From: JANQMY01 sp965228775 | Lineage (GTDB): Bacteria; Pseudomonadota; Alphaproteobacteria; JANQMY01 | Reading direction: 5' to 3' | Assembly (NCBI GenBank): GCA_965228775.1 | Contig: OZ245840.1 | Location: forward strand, 4,960,001 to 5,024,000 | DNA: 64,000 bases | In this document: positions 16,261 through 24,428 of the stretch, one piece after another | Numbering within the stretch: position 1 is the stretch's first letter | Layout of the letters: each line of letters starts with the position of its first letter | Notes under the pieces: model-generated | Told to the model about the DNA's origin: nothing | Seen by the model: the letters and a program-made list of their open reading frames with translations, nothing else | The model's database searches: none | Made by a program: the position numbers and the translations under genes

Positions 16261-17628
16261 TTGTGGCCAAGATCTCTTGCCGTTCGCCTCATTGTGGGGG
16301 CCGCTCTTTGGAGCGTGATTGCGCTTGCTGCGGGCGGGTTCGTCCTTTCGAACGTATTCCGCGATAGCGTTGAACGTTCGTTCGATGCGCAGCTCAATGT
16401 TTACCTGGAAGCTCTGATTGCGGATTCGGAAGTGCGGCCGGACGGCAAGCTGACCGCTTTGACCGATCTTGGCGATCCAAGATTTGGGCAAGTGTTTTCC
16501 GGCTGGTACTGGCAAATCGACGGCGCCAAAGGTGTGGGGTCGCCGCCGGGGCCCGATTCCCGGTCGCGTTCCCTTTGGGATGAAGTGATCGACATAGAAG
16601 GCGGCACTGAATCCGGCGGCGTCACGCGGGGATATACGGCAGGGCCCGACCAACAAACTTTGCGCTACATTGCGCGGCGAATTTCTCTTCCGGGCTCAGG
16701 GCTGCCGTTCACCTTCATTTTGGCCGGTGACACGGCCGCGCTGGAAGCGGATGTGAGCCGCTTCGATACTATGCTGTACTGGTCCTTCGCGATATTGGCG
16801 ATCGGTTTGCTGTTCGCGCTTTTTGTGCTTGTGCGGCTTGGGCTTTCACCTCTCAATAAAGTGAGTGAAGCACTTGCCGCCATCCGGTCCGGTAGAGCGG
16901 ACCGTTTGACGGGGGATTTCCCACTCGAAATTCAGCCCTTGGCGGATGAGCTCAACAGCCTGGTCGAACATAATGCGACCCTCTTGGAACGTGCGCGTAC
17001 CCATGTGGGGAATTTGGCGCATTCGCTCAAGACGCCTCTCAGCATTCTTAAAAATGACGCACACGTACAATCTGGACCATTTGCGCAAACGGTGAGCCGC
17101 CAGGCGGACACAATGAGGCGGCAGGTGGATCATTACCTTAGCCGGGCCCGGACGGCTGCTGCGGCGAACGTGTTGGGCAGCCGCACTGCGCCGGATGAAG
17201 CCCTGTCGGCCCTGACCCGCACCTTAAAGAAAATGTATGCGGAACGCGGTGTGGAGATTGAGACCCATTTTTCCGGCGACCTTGCCTTTCGCGGCGAGGA
17301 AGAGGATTTCGAGGAGATGGTCGGTAATCTTATGGACAATGCGTGCAAATGGGCAAAATCCCGGGTCGTGGTAACGGTTCAGGCCGTGGATTGCGAGACC
17401 AGGCGGCTGAGCATCGGCGTGGAAGATGACGGCCCTGGCTTGCCTACAGAAGCGCGCGACGAGGTGATGAAGCGGGGCACACGATTGGATGAAAGCGTGC
17501 CCGGCACCGGTCTTGGACTGTCGATTGTGCGCGACATTGCGGAGCTGTATAGCGGTCAGCTTACGCTAGAAAAGTCCGCATTAGGGGGGCTGAACGCTAC
17601 CCTGATTTTGCCTGCCGTTGATCCCTGA
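16261..17628 (+). CDS. Sensor histidine kinase (PhoQ-like)
   Basis: The 455-residue membrane kinase has TM1 near 8–30, an extracytoplasmic sensor part to about 160, TM2 near 165–190, a HAMP-like segment, and the phospho-acceptor His254 in LAHSLKTPLSIL. The catalytic domain follows with MDNACKWAK (N box), VEDDGPGLP (G1) and GTGLGLSIV (G2). The start is a TTG three bases after the regulator stop, with no in-frame ATG nearby. His is followed by Ser-Leu-Lys instead of Glu-Leu-Arg, as in PhoQ-type kinases. The signal is unknown; Mg2+, cationic peptide or envelope stress are family possibilities. Confidence 0.93.
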   Translation: MWPRSLAVRLIVGAALWSVIALAAGGFVLSNVFRDSVERSFDAQLNVYLEALIADSEVRPDGKLTALTDLGDPRFGQVFSGWYWQIDGAKGVGSPPGPDSRSRSLWDEVIDIEGGTESGGVTRGYTAGPDQQTLRYIARRISLPGSGLPFTFILAGDTAALEADVSRFDTMLYWSFAILAIGLLFALFVLVRLGLSPLNKVSEALAAIRSGRADRLTGDFPLEIQPLADELNSLVEHNATLLERARTHVGNLAHSLKTPLSILKNDAHVQSGPFAQTVSRQADTMRRQVDHYLSRARTAAAANVLGSRTAPDEALSALTRTLKKMYAERGVEIETHFSGDLAFRGEEEDFEEMVGNLMDNACKWAKSRVVVTVQAVDCETRRLSIGVEDDGPGLPTEARDEVMKRGTRLDESVPGTGLGLSIVRDIAELYSGQLTLEKSALGGLNATLILPAVDP

Positions 17629-17635
17629 TTTTCTT

Positions 17636-17765
17636 GAGATTTCCTCTTCCTTCGAGGCGCTCGTTTCACTCGCCCTCAGGATGAGGAAATCTAACATCCA
17701 ACTCACGACCTCACCCTGAGGAACCGCCTTTGGGCGGTGTCTCGAAGGGCGAGGTCGCGATATGT
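17636..17765. repeat. CTCACCCTGAGG/TCTCGAAGG palindromic repeat without terminal repeats
   Basis: This region has the same inner modules as the MITE-like elements (CCTCAGGATGAGG-type, CTCACCCTGAGG and GTCTCGAAGGGCGAGG), but not their GGCTGTTG…CAACAGCC ends. It fills the gap between convergent genes (histidine kinase and YihY family), so it may serve as a two-way terminator. Confidence 0.6.
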
Positions 17766-17772
17766 GATTTGC

Positions 17773-19152
17773 CTAGGCAGCCGGTTGCGAAGGACCGGTC
17801 TGAGTTTCTTCCACCAGGCGGATCTCGTCTTCCTTCGAAACAAGGTCTTGGAGAGTCATGCCGCCAAGCGTATTGGCGCGGGATTGGCGCATATCTGCCA
17901 CAAGGTTTCGAATATGCGGGTTTGTCAACGTATGCCTTGCGCCGTGATGTCCTTCTTGGTCTGCCCCACGCACCACGTCGATCAAATAGGCAAGAGAGAT
18001 TCTGTCGAGCGGCTGTGCGGGCAGGTAAGCGGGGAGGTCGCCAGCTGTTTCCACGGTGATATTGTTTTCTTGAAAGGCCGTAATGATTTGATTCACCGAG
18101 TCTCCCGGCACAGCAAGATGGCGGGCAATATCACTCGCTGTCCATGGCTTTAAGCCCGAAGCAAAGCGCTGGGCGATCAGCATTGCCACATGCAGCGCCA
18201 GTCTTTCCCGTTCGGCAATGCTCAGCAGCAGGCTTTTGCGTTGAAGCGTCACATATTCCGGGTGCTGATGGTAAAAGGCAATCTTCGACCCCAACAGTAA
18301 TATGGTCCAACCGGCATAAAGCCAAACCATGAACAGAACCAAAGAGGCGAGCGCCGAATAGATTGCGGCGTATTGGGCAGATCCAACGACGAAAGATGCA
18401 AACGCCCAGCCTGTAATGTTCCACATGACACCGGCGGATATGCCGCCAATCAACGCACTTGCCAGGCGAACGCGGGCATTGGGCACGAAACAATAAATGA
18501 ACGTGAAGGCCGATATAACCAGCAAGTAAGGTGTGAGCTGCGCGCCGGTCGCTATCAACGTTCCAAAGGGCTCAATCCGGCCGACGGCCGTAATAACAGC
18601 GCTGTTCATCAGGCTGCCTTTGATGCCCAATGCGGAAAAGATCAGCACAGGTCCGATCAGCACAACACTCAGATAATCGCTAAAGCGGCGGGCGAGGGGC
18701 CGCAGAGAATTCACCTGCCAGATTTCATTGAAGGCTTCTTCGATTTTCTGAAGGAGCGAAATGACCGTATAGACCAGGAACAGCATGCCCAAAGACCCCA
18801 AAACACCAATGCTGATGTTGGAGACAAACGACACCACCGTGTTGGTGATCTCTTTTCCCTGCTCGCCGAGCGGAGCGAGAAAATTGAGCAGCGTGGACTC
18901 GATCTCATTGTGAACGCCGAACGCTTTCAACACGGAGAAGCTGACGGCGAGGACCGGTACGATGGAGAGCAGCGTTGTGTACACCAGGCTCATGGCCAAA
19001 AGGCGGAGCCTGCCATCTGTGAAATCGCGGGCAACGACGGAGGCAATCCGCGCCCAGGACAAAGCGGTGCGATACCAAAACGGCAATGCGCGCAGGTCTT
19101 GTTCCCAAACCTGTTTGCGCAACCAAACGCGCCATTCGTTCATCTGAAGCAT
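17773..19152 (-). CDS. YihY/BrkB family inner-membrane protein
   Basis: The 459-residue protein has about six membrane segments in its first 320 residues and a soluble C-terminal part of about 130. The stretch LRLLAMSLVYTTLLSIVPVLAVSFSVLKAFG near 48–78 and the ISLLQKIEEAFNEIWQV segment near 140 are diagnostic of the YihY/virulence factor BrkB family. This family was once miscalled RNase BN. Its real activity is not established. The C-terminal part resembles a winged-helix fold (SDIARHLAVPGDSVNQIITAF). A small XRE regulator gene lies 36 bases upstream on the same strand. Confidence 0.9.
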   Translation of the reverse strand: MLQMNEWRVWLRKQVWEQDLRALPFWYRTALSWARIASVVARDFTDGRLRLLAMSLVYTTLLSIVPVLAVSFSVLKAFGVHNEIESTLLNFLAPLGEQGKEITNTVVSFVSNISIGVLGSLGMLFLVYTVISLLQKIEEAFNEIWQVNSLRPLARRFSDYLSVVLIGPVLIFSALGIKGSLMNSAVITAVGRIEPFGTLIATGAQLTPYLLVISAFTFIYCFVPNARVRLASALIGGISAGVMWNITGWAFASFVVGSAQYAAIYSALASLVLFMVWLYAGWTILLLGSKIAFYHQHPEYVTLQRKSLLLSIAERERLALHVAMLIAQRFASGLKPWTASDIARHLAVPGDSVNQIITAFQENNITVETAGDLPAYLPAQPLDRISLAYLIDVVRGADQEGHHGARHTLTNPHIRNLVADMRQSRANTLGGMTLQDLVSKEDEIRLVEETQTGPSQPAA

Positions 19153-19188
19153 TTTTTCTAACCGGCCGGTGGAGTCGCTCAGGTGAGC

Positions 19189-19458
19189 TTACCGCATCTC
19201 TTCCTGATGATCGTGCCGTGTTTTCTTTTCTTTTTTCTTATCCCGGTCTCGCGGTTCGGGACCGTGATAATCCGATATCTCAAGGGTCAGGGCGTAGCAA
19301 GCCAGCCTCACTGTCTTTGGGATGACCACTTCTTTGCCATCCCGATCGCCTTTTTCGTAATACTGAACAACCCGTCTTTTGAGGCCTAAAGCTTCCGCAG
19401 CCTCTTTTTGTGAAAGACCGAGCGATTTACGCCAGCGCTTAAAGTCCGCCGCCTCCAA
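19189..19458 (-). CDS. Small XRE-type helix-turn-helix regulator
   Basis: The 89-residue protein has a lambda-repressor-like DNA-binding domain at about 5–45; KSLGLSQKEAAEALGLKRRVVQYYEKG carries the two recognition helices. A very charged tail follows (RDRDKKKEKKTRHDHQEEM). The only usable start is a TTG at 19458, since an in-frame TGA lies two codons upstream and no internal Met exists before the tail. It lies about 150 bases from three GCGCAC-N3-GTGCGC palindromes (19612–19681), on the opposite strand to the promoter they cover. It could bind those sites, but that is inference. It could also be a remnant of a mobile element. Confidence 0.8.
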   Translation of the reverse strand: MEAADFKRWRKSLGLSQKEAAEALGLKRRVVQYYEKGDRDGKEVVIPKTVRLACYALTLEISDYHGPEPRDRDKKKEKKTRHDHQEEMR

Positions 19459-19611
19459 AACTCACCGTTTCCCTTCGATTCGCCCGAAATGGGAAAATCG
19501 TCTTTTCAGTTGAAACTCTAAAAAGTTAACCCGTTTCGCGCGCAATTGCTTGGGAACCCAGGTTTTCTGCCGACATTTAAGCGTCCGATCATGGTCAACG
19601 CAACGCCTGAT

Positions 19612-19681
19612 GCGCACTTCGTGCGTTTGCTCTTGAAAAGGCGCACAAAGTGCGCATATTGGAGTGGCGCACAAGGTGCGC
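19612..19681. promoter_or_regulatory. Three tandem GCGCAC-N3-GTGCGC operators
   Basis: Three 15-bp palindromes lie at 19612–19626 (centre TTC, last base T), 19641–19655 (centre AAA) and 19667–19681 (centre AAG). Their start-to-start distances are 29 and 26 bases. The middle one fills the spacer of a promoter (19633–19660), the first sits upstream of the -35 box, and the third covers the likely first transcribed bases. This is the layout of a tightly repressed, probably cooperatively bound promoter. Confidence 0.7.
19633..19660 (+). promoter_or_regulatory. Promoter inside the operator array
   Basis: TTGAAA (19633–19638) and CATATT (19655–19660) are 16 bases apart. The spacer is almost wholly the middle GCGCAC-N3-GTGCGC palindrome. 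It would drive the tiny ORFs that begin at 19685. Confidence 0.55.
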
Positions 19682-19684
19682 TTC

Positions 19685-19780
19685 ATGAGATTGCTGAAAC
19701 GCAAACACGATATCAACCAAATCAATGCCCTAATGGCCCCTTGCCATCGCGGCTCGAAAAAATGGAAGGAATGGACCTAA
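19685..19780 (+). CDS. Putative 31-residue small protein
   Basis: An ATG at 19685, four bases after the third operator palindrome, opens 31 codons ending in TAA at 19778–19780. The peptide is basic (MRLLKRKHDINQ…GSKKWKEWT) and matches nothing I recognise. The next ORF starts with the very next base, in the same frame, so the two are separated by a single stop codon. No clear ribosome site is visible before this ATG, so the message could be nearly leaderless. A nonsense-split single gene is the main alternative. Confidence 0.35.
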   Translation: MRLLKRKHDINQINALMAPCHRGSKKWKEWT

Positions 19781-20023
19781 ATGTGGAACTGCGTTTATGT
19801 CTACGGCGACCATGCATACGCCAAACGGAAAGCATTTGAGCGGGCAGAACGGGTTTCAATCGACGAAGCCGAAACCGTCCGCACCTATGCTCTTTGGCCC
19901 AAATTCGTCTTCCGTGTGGATTTTGAGGACAACCATGCCCTGACCACGGATCCAGTGGATGTGCGGCGGATTACCCGTGCTCATCCCGACGCAGATGTGG
20001 CCGTCATCAAAGTCGTGCACTAG
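19781..20023 (+). CDS. Hypothetical 80-residue protein
   Basis: The ATG directly follows the TAA of the 31-residue ORF, and AAGGAA lies about 9 bases upstream. The protein has mixed strand/helix character (MWNCVYVYGDHAYAKRKAFERAERV…FVFRVDFEDNHAL…VAVIKVVH) with no signal peptide or membrane helix. I do not recognise the family. Its stop codon TAG (20021–20023) is formed by the first bases of a dispersed ~110-bp repeat, so the original C-terminus may have been changed by insertion of that repeat. It is predicted to be controlled by the triple operator upstream. Confidence 0.5.
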   Translation: MWNCVYVYGDHAYAKRKAFERAERVSIDEAETVRTYALWPKFVFRVDFEDNHALTTDPVDVRRITRAHPDADVAVIKVVH

Positions 20024-20137
20024 AGCCGTTTTGATTTTGTTTGAATCGCAAACCGGCTCCATATTCTTAGTTTTGCGCGTTTCCGGACGGTGAACCGCCA
20101 ATATCGGATCTTGGCACTTCACCTGGAAACGCTCTAG
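20020..20137. repeat. ~110-bp dispersed repeat, copy 1
   Basis: The element begins CTAGAGCCGTTTTG and ends CCTGGAAACGCTCTAG, and includes a GCGCGTTTCCGGACGGTGAACCG core and a shorter internal inverted repeat (AGCCGTTTTG… with …AACCGGCT). The second copy at 53996–54102 shares these blocks. The rest of the gap to 20337 holds no recognisable gene or repeat. Confidence 0.75.
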
Positions 20138-20337
20138 CGGCATTCTCACAATGGATGCGTTCTACGGCCCGGTGCTTTCCCTAAGTGCCGGCCCTTATTG
20201 CATCAAGATGCTGTTTCCGGCCAAGATTTTGGCGAAATTGCCTATTAACCAATTTGCGGCACATTGCTGAGGCAATGACAGCTCATGCGCGCAAAGCATG
20301 AAACGTCCAGAAAAACCTCTTTTAAGAAGCGAAATGG

Positions 20338-21759
20338 GTGGTGTGTCGGCCGATGATCAAGTCGGAAACCCAAGAACAGCTTAAGGCCGTATTGTCGGGG
20401 TTACCCGAACGCTATGTGGAACCGTTCGTAAGCGCGGTCGAGTTTGATCGTCTTGCCGGCGGTAGCTTGCCTCATTCGCTCATCATTGAGAGCTTACGTC
20501 CATCATTGCGGAAACTGGGTGTTCCCCGGTTTGGAACGCCAACACCGTTGCGTCTTTTTTGCCGCCCTTTTGAAGACATCCTGTTTTCAGGTCCGCTTTA
20601 TCCGAAGACGGTTGGCCGCATATCGCGCTTGTCTATTGCACCGGTGTGGGATTGGCTGTCCGAGCTCATTCCCGATGCTCACAAATCACTTACGGATCTG
20701 ATCGTCAAACAGATCCTGTCCCGTCAAGATGCCAAGCTGGAAGCGGCAACAGCAGAATTGCATCGTAGTTCAGCGAATGCGCTGAGCGCGATATTCCTGT
20801 CTTATGAACCGGGTACGCCCGAATATGTGGCGATGGCGAAGCGGTTGGGCAGTGAGGCGATCCTGGAAGATGCCCGCGACATGTGCGCGATCCTTACCAT
20901 CTCCGACTATGCCAGCCAGCTGCAGTCTCGTTTTCCACGGCCGATCGATAATTTCGATGAGGATGACTTCATCTTTATACGGAAAGCATATGACGAGCTT
21001 CAGGAACGCTTTCCGAAACAAGCCAAATACTTCGTTTATCTGCTTGTAGGGCGGATGAAGAGGCCATGGCATATTCTGAGCGTCTTGCCGGTTCTGTGCC
21101 GTACCAAGAACGAAGATGAGATATTGGCGTCGGATCTGGGCGAGGTAGGCGATCAGATCTTTGCGGACATGGAAAGCCTAGCCTTTGAAATCACGAGGGC
21201 GGATTTTCTAAAACGCGGCCCGGCCAAAAGTCTGAATATGCTGACAAGATTTGTCGAGGCATCGCGGGGGATCACCCGCCAAATGAGTTTGAAGCGCGAT
21301 GGTCCGTGGGGACAACGCCTGTTCGACTCCCGCAGACGCGTGGCCGAGTCAATGGAGCATCAGCTCAATCGGTCGGTCGATACGATCATTGCGGCATTTC
21401 CAACAATCCAAATGGGATCATTCGGCGCTAACGGTGGCGGGCGCCCGGACCTTACGGAGGCGCCGGATGTGGACAGCGTTGAGCGCGCCGCGAAAGTCGC
21501 CCTGTTTATAGACCGTACACGGAATTTAGCGGCAGACGCGGCGTTTGGTAAACATCACAAAGAAGCAAGCGGCCGCGTCGAGCAGTTTCTACTGAACTAT
21601 GGTGCCGACATGATCCAAGAAGTCCGGGCTGGTAACAGCGAAACGATCCGGAACCTTCAGGCCCATTTGGAAGCGACCGTCAAACTCACCGGTCTCGTGG
21701 TGGGGGAAGAGGAAGCCGATCTGTTTCTTCGCCGAGCCACAACGGCGGCTAGAAATTAA
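20338..21759 (+). CDS. Conserved-looking protein of unknown function
   Basis: This frame of 473 codons begins at a GTG (20338) with AAGAAG about 8 bases upstream; an ATG at 20353 is an alternative. The protein is soluble and largely helical. It has no signal peptide and no motif that I can name. Notable features are an acidic patch (NFDEDDF near 210), Arg-rich segments near 325–340 (FDSRRRVAESMEHQLNRSVD) and a Gly-rich loop (FGANGGGRPD near 364). Codon use and length leave little doubt it is expressed. It converges with a CoA-transferase gene, sharing TTAA at the stops. Confidence 0.75.
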   Translation: MVCRPMIKSETQEQLKAVLSGLPERYVEPFVSAVEFDRLAGGSLPHSLIIESLRPSLRKLGVPRFGTPTPLRLFCRPFEDILFSGPLYPKTVGRISRLSIAPVWDWLSELIPDAHKSLTDLIVKQILSRQDAKLEAATAELHRSSANALSAIFLSYEPGTPEYVAMAKRLGSEAILEDARDMCAILTISDYASQLQSRFPRPIDNFDEDDFIFIRKAYDELQERFPKQAKYFVYLLVGRMKRPWHILSVLPVLCRTKNEDEILASDLGEVGDQIFADMESLAFEITRADFLKRGPAKSLNMLTRFVEASRGITRQMSLKRDGPWGQRLFDSRRRVAESMEHQLNRSVDTIIAAFPTIQMGSFGANGGGRPDLTEAPDVDSVERAAKVALFIDRTRNLAADAAFGKHHKEASGRVEQFLLNYGADMIQEVRAGNSETIRNLQAHLEATVKLTGLVVGEEEADLFLRRATTAARN

Positions 21760-22955
21760 ACAACCCGCTTTTCCCGAAGGGCTTGGATATCCTCGTCGGA
21801 AAAGTCGAGCTGCTTCAAAATCATATCCGTATGTTCGCCCAGTTGTGGCGGCCGTCTTTTGATCTCACCAGGGTTTTCCGAGAACTGAACGGGTGTGCGT
21901 GCCACGGGGGCATCACCGGGCACGTTTGGATACGCCACATTCTGTAAAAAGCCTGCCGCTTGAATATGCGGATCTTGCAAGACTTGCGCGGGGCTGAGGA
22001 CAGGGCCGGCTGGAATACGGGCTTGCTCCAGTTGGGCCAAAGCTTCTTCCACGCTGCGTTCCGCGCACCACGATGCCATGCGGTCGCTCAGAGCGGCCCC
22101 ATTCTGGCCGCGCGCTTCATCATCTTTGAAACGTGGATCTTCTGTCCACTTGTCAGGATCGCCCATGAGCTGTGCCCAGCGTTCGAACAATGGCTGACCC
22201 ACAATCCATACAATGAGCCAGCCGTCTTTTGCTTTGAAGATGTCCGCGGGACCGGACGTTTGACTTCGATTGCCGGTCGCTTCGCGGTTCACATTGGTGA
22301 GCGACTGTTCGATTAAATTGAAATTGAAGAAAGAAAGGGCCGTGGAAAGCAACGCGCCTTCCACATGTTGCCCTTTGCCGGTTGCTTGCCGGGCGAAAAG
22401 AGCCGCCATGGTGCCGAACGCACACAAGGAAGCGGTCCCGAAGTCCACCCAAGGCGTATAGGCCTTGGTGGGTTGTCCCGGCTCTCCGGTAAGGTAGGCG
22501 GCGCCAGACATGACTTGACCGATGCCGTCAAAGCCGACGCGCTCGCTATAGGGACCGCCTTTGCCAAACGCGGTAACGGAGGTGAGAATGATGTCGGGTT
22601 TGATTTTGCACAGGGAGGGGTAGTCGAGCCCCATGGCCTCCAATGTTGCCGGCGGCAAATTTGCGATCACCACATCGGCGGTTTTGACCAGGCGCCGGAC
22701 CACGTCGCGGCCTTCTTCCTTCATGGGATTGAGCGTAAGGCCCAGCTTGTTCCGGTTCATCTGAAGAAATTGTGCGCCCGCCACGTCGTCGCTTCCTTCC
22801 GGCGTCATGGGCATGACAAAACGGTCTTCGCTGCCTTTCACTTTTTCGATGCGGATGACTTCCGCGCCAAGGTCGCCCAGCAGCGCGGCACAGTACGGCC
22901 CTGCAATATAGCGTCCGAAATCCAACACCCGAATGCCGTCCAAAATTCCCGCCAT
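21756..22955 (-). CDS. CaiB/BaiF family CoA-transferase
   Basis: Counting from the ATG at 22955, which has a GGGAGGAAAG ribosome site, gives 399 residues. It is a full-length family III CoA-transferase: LDGIRVLDFGRYIAGPYCAALLGDLGAEVIRIEKV at the N-terminus, and the catalytic Asp143 in RVGFDGIGQVMSG. The enzyme moves CoA between carboxylic acids; formyl-, succinyl- or bile-acid-type donors are family options. It is divergent from a second, unusual family member at 23031, with 75 bases between starts, so the two are probably co-regulated. Confidence 0.92.
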   Translation of the reverse strand: MAGILDGIRVLDFGRYIAGPYCAALLGDLGAEVIRIEKVKGSEDRFVMPMTPEGSDDVAGAQFLQMNRNKLGLTLNPMKEEGRDVVRRLVKTADVVIANLPPATLEAMGLDYPSLCKIKPDIILTSVTAFGKGGPYSERVGFDGIGQVMSGAAYLTGEPGQPTKAYTPWVDFGTASLCAFGTMAALFARQATGKGQHVEGALLSTALSFFNFNLIEQSLTNVNREATGNRSQTSGPADIFKAKDGWLIVWIVGQPLFERWAQLMGDPDKWTEDPRFKDDEARGQNGAALSDRMASWCAERSVEEALAQLEQARIPAGPVLSPAQVLQDPHIQAAGFLQNVAYPNVPGDAPVARTPVQFSENPGEIKRRPPQLGEHTDMILKQLDFSDEDIQALREKRVV

Positions 22956-23030
22956 CGCTTTCCTCCCTGTTTTCTTGCTGGCGCGCACTATAGGCTATGC
23001 AGGAACAACGGCACGAGGGGAAAACGTCAC

Positions 23031-24419
23031 ATGAAAGCGTTGCAAGATGTTCTGGCCGTGGCAGATCCGGCCACGCGCAATGTGGACGTCAAGGTGGACG
23101 GGGCGGACCCCATTTTTGATACGCGTTTGCGGATTGGAGAGGCCGCCGCGGCATCAGTTGCGGCAAGCGCTGCGGCATGCGCGGCGTTCTTCGAACGGCG
23201 TGGCGGTGCTGCTCAAAAGGTCACGGCAGATGTGCCGTTGGCCACAGCCTCTTTGCTTGGGTTTTATCTGCAACGGCTTGAGGGCGGCGAGCTCAAAAGA
23301 CCATCGGCGGAAAAAGCAACGGTTGCCATTTACCCAACTAAGGATGATCGCTTTATTCACATTCATGGTGGCTTTCCGCACCTGGAAGAAGGCTTGCTGA
23401 AAATACTTGGGTGCGGACCGGACAAAGATGAGATCGCGGCCAAAATCGCACATTGGGAAGCTGAACAGCTCGAAGAAGTGATCGCCGAAGAAGGCTTGTG
23501 TGGGTGCGTCATTCGCAGCCGGGAAGAATGGGAGGCTCATCCTCAAGGCGTCGCCGTGGGCAATGCCCCCTTGATTGAGATTGTCAAAGTCGACGATCGC
23601 GTACCTGACCCGGAAATCGAAAACCGGTTATCGGCGCCGCCGTCCCGACCGTTGGAGGGGGTGCGTGTTTTGGATTTGACGCGTGTGCTGGCGGGTCCCG
23701 CCTGTGGACGCACCTTGGCGTCTCATGGGGCATCTGTCCTTAACATTACATCGGAACATCTGCCGAGTGTGGAGCCTTTTGTGATGGATACAGGTCATGG
23801 GAAGAAGTCCGGCTTTCTTGATTTTCGGAAATCTGACGAATTGTCGAAATTCAACACTCTTCTTCAGCAGACGGATATTATGTGCCAGTCCTATCGCGCG
23901 GGCGCTCTGGACAAGTTTGGACTTTCGATGAATGAATTGATTGAGCGGCGGCCTGGGCTGATCTTCGTGTCGATCAATTGCTATGGGCATGAGGGGCCGT
24001 GGGCATCGCGTCCCGGTTGGGAGCAATTGGCCCAATCCGCTACCGGCATTGCCCATCACGAAGCCTGCGATGGTATCCCGAAACTTCTGCCTGCCGCTGC
24101 AACAGATTACACCACCGGTTATCTGGCTGCCTATGGCGCGGCGCTCGCTCTATTGCGCCGCCAAGAGGAGGGGGGCAGTTATCACGTGCGCGTATCGCTC
24201 TGCCGCACGGGGATGTGGCTGATGGATTTGGGAAATGTGCCGGAAGACCGGTTTCCCGATCTTCCGGAGATCATGTCGCAGGTTGATGTTCGTATGCTGA
24301 GTACCAAAACGCCGCTTGGCGTTTTGCGTCACTTGCCGCCAGCGGTGGAATTGTCGAAAACGCCTGCGCGATGGGAGCTGCCGCCTGTGCCGCTGGGCAC
24401 GCACCCAGCGGCTTGGTAG
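23031..24419 (+). CDS. CaiB/BaiF-like protein with altered catalytic site
   Basis: The 462-residue protein starts at the ATG of 23031, just after a GAGGGGAAAA. The C-terminal half (from about 202, PLEGVRVLDLTRVLAGPACGRTLASHGASVLNI) is CoA-transferase family III. At the place of the catalytic Asp it has Glu331 (RPGWEQLAQSATG). The N-terminal 200 residues resemble a degenerate first half of the same fold, without the DLT/DFG start motif. It is thus a fused or duplicated family member of doubtful transferase activity. Acyl-CoA binding or partnership with the divergent gene is possible. Confidence 0.82.
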   Translation: MKALQDVLAVADPATRNVDVKVDGADPIFDTRLRIGEAAAASVAASAAACAAFFERRGGAAQKVTADVPLATASLLGFYLQRLEGGELKRPSAEKATVAIYPTKDDRFIHIHGGFPHLEEGLLKILGCGPDKDEIAAKIAHWEAEQLEEVIAEEGLCGCVIRSREEWEAHPQGVAVGNAPLIEIVKVDDRVPDPEIENRLSAPPSRPLEGVRVLDLTRVLAGPACGRTLASHGASVLNITSEHLPSVEPFVMDTGHGKKSGFLDFRKSDELSKFNTLLQQTDIMCQSYRAGALDKFGLSMNELIERRPGLIFVSINCYGHEGPWASRPGWEQLAQSATGIAHHEACDGIPKLLPAAATDYTTGYLAAYGAALALLRRQEEGGSYHVRVSLCRTGMWLMDLGNVPEDRFPDLPEIMSQVDVRMLSTKTPLGVLRHLPPAVELSKTPARWELPPVPLGTHPAAW

Positions 24420-24428
24420 TAGGTTACT

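Noticed and set aside
19462..19839. Overlapping frames on both strands across the operator array (19462–19725 minus, 19546–19839 plus)
   Set aside because: They read through the palindromes and promoter and show no ribosome site. The 19685 and 19781 ORFs explain the region better.
22365..23030. A long in-frame extension of the plus-strand CoA-transferase-like gene, antisense to its neighbour
   Set aside because: The region is the complement of a well-conserved CoA-transferase and gives a Cys/His/Arg-rich shadow translation. The ATG at 23031 has a good ribosome site.
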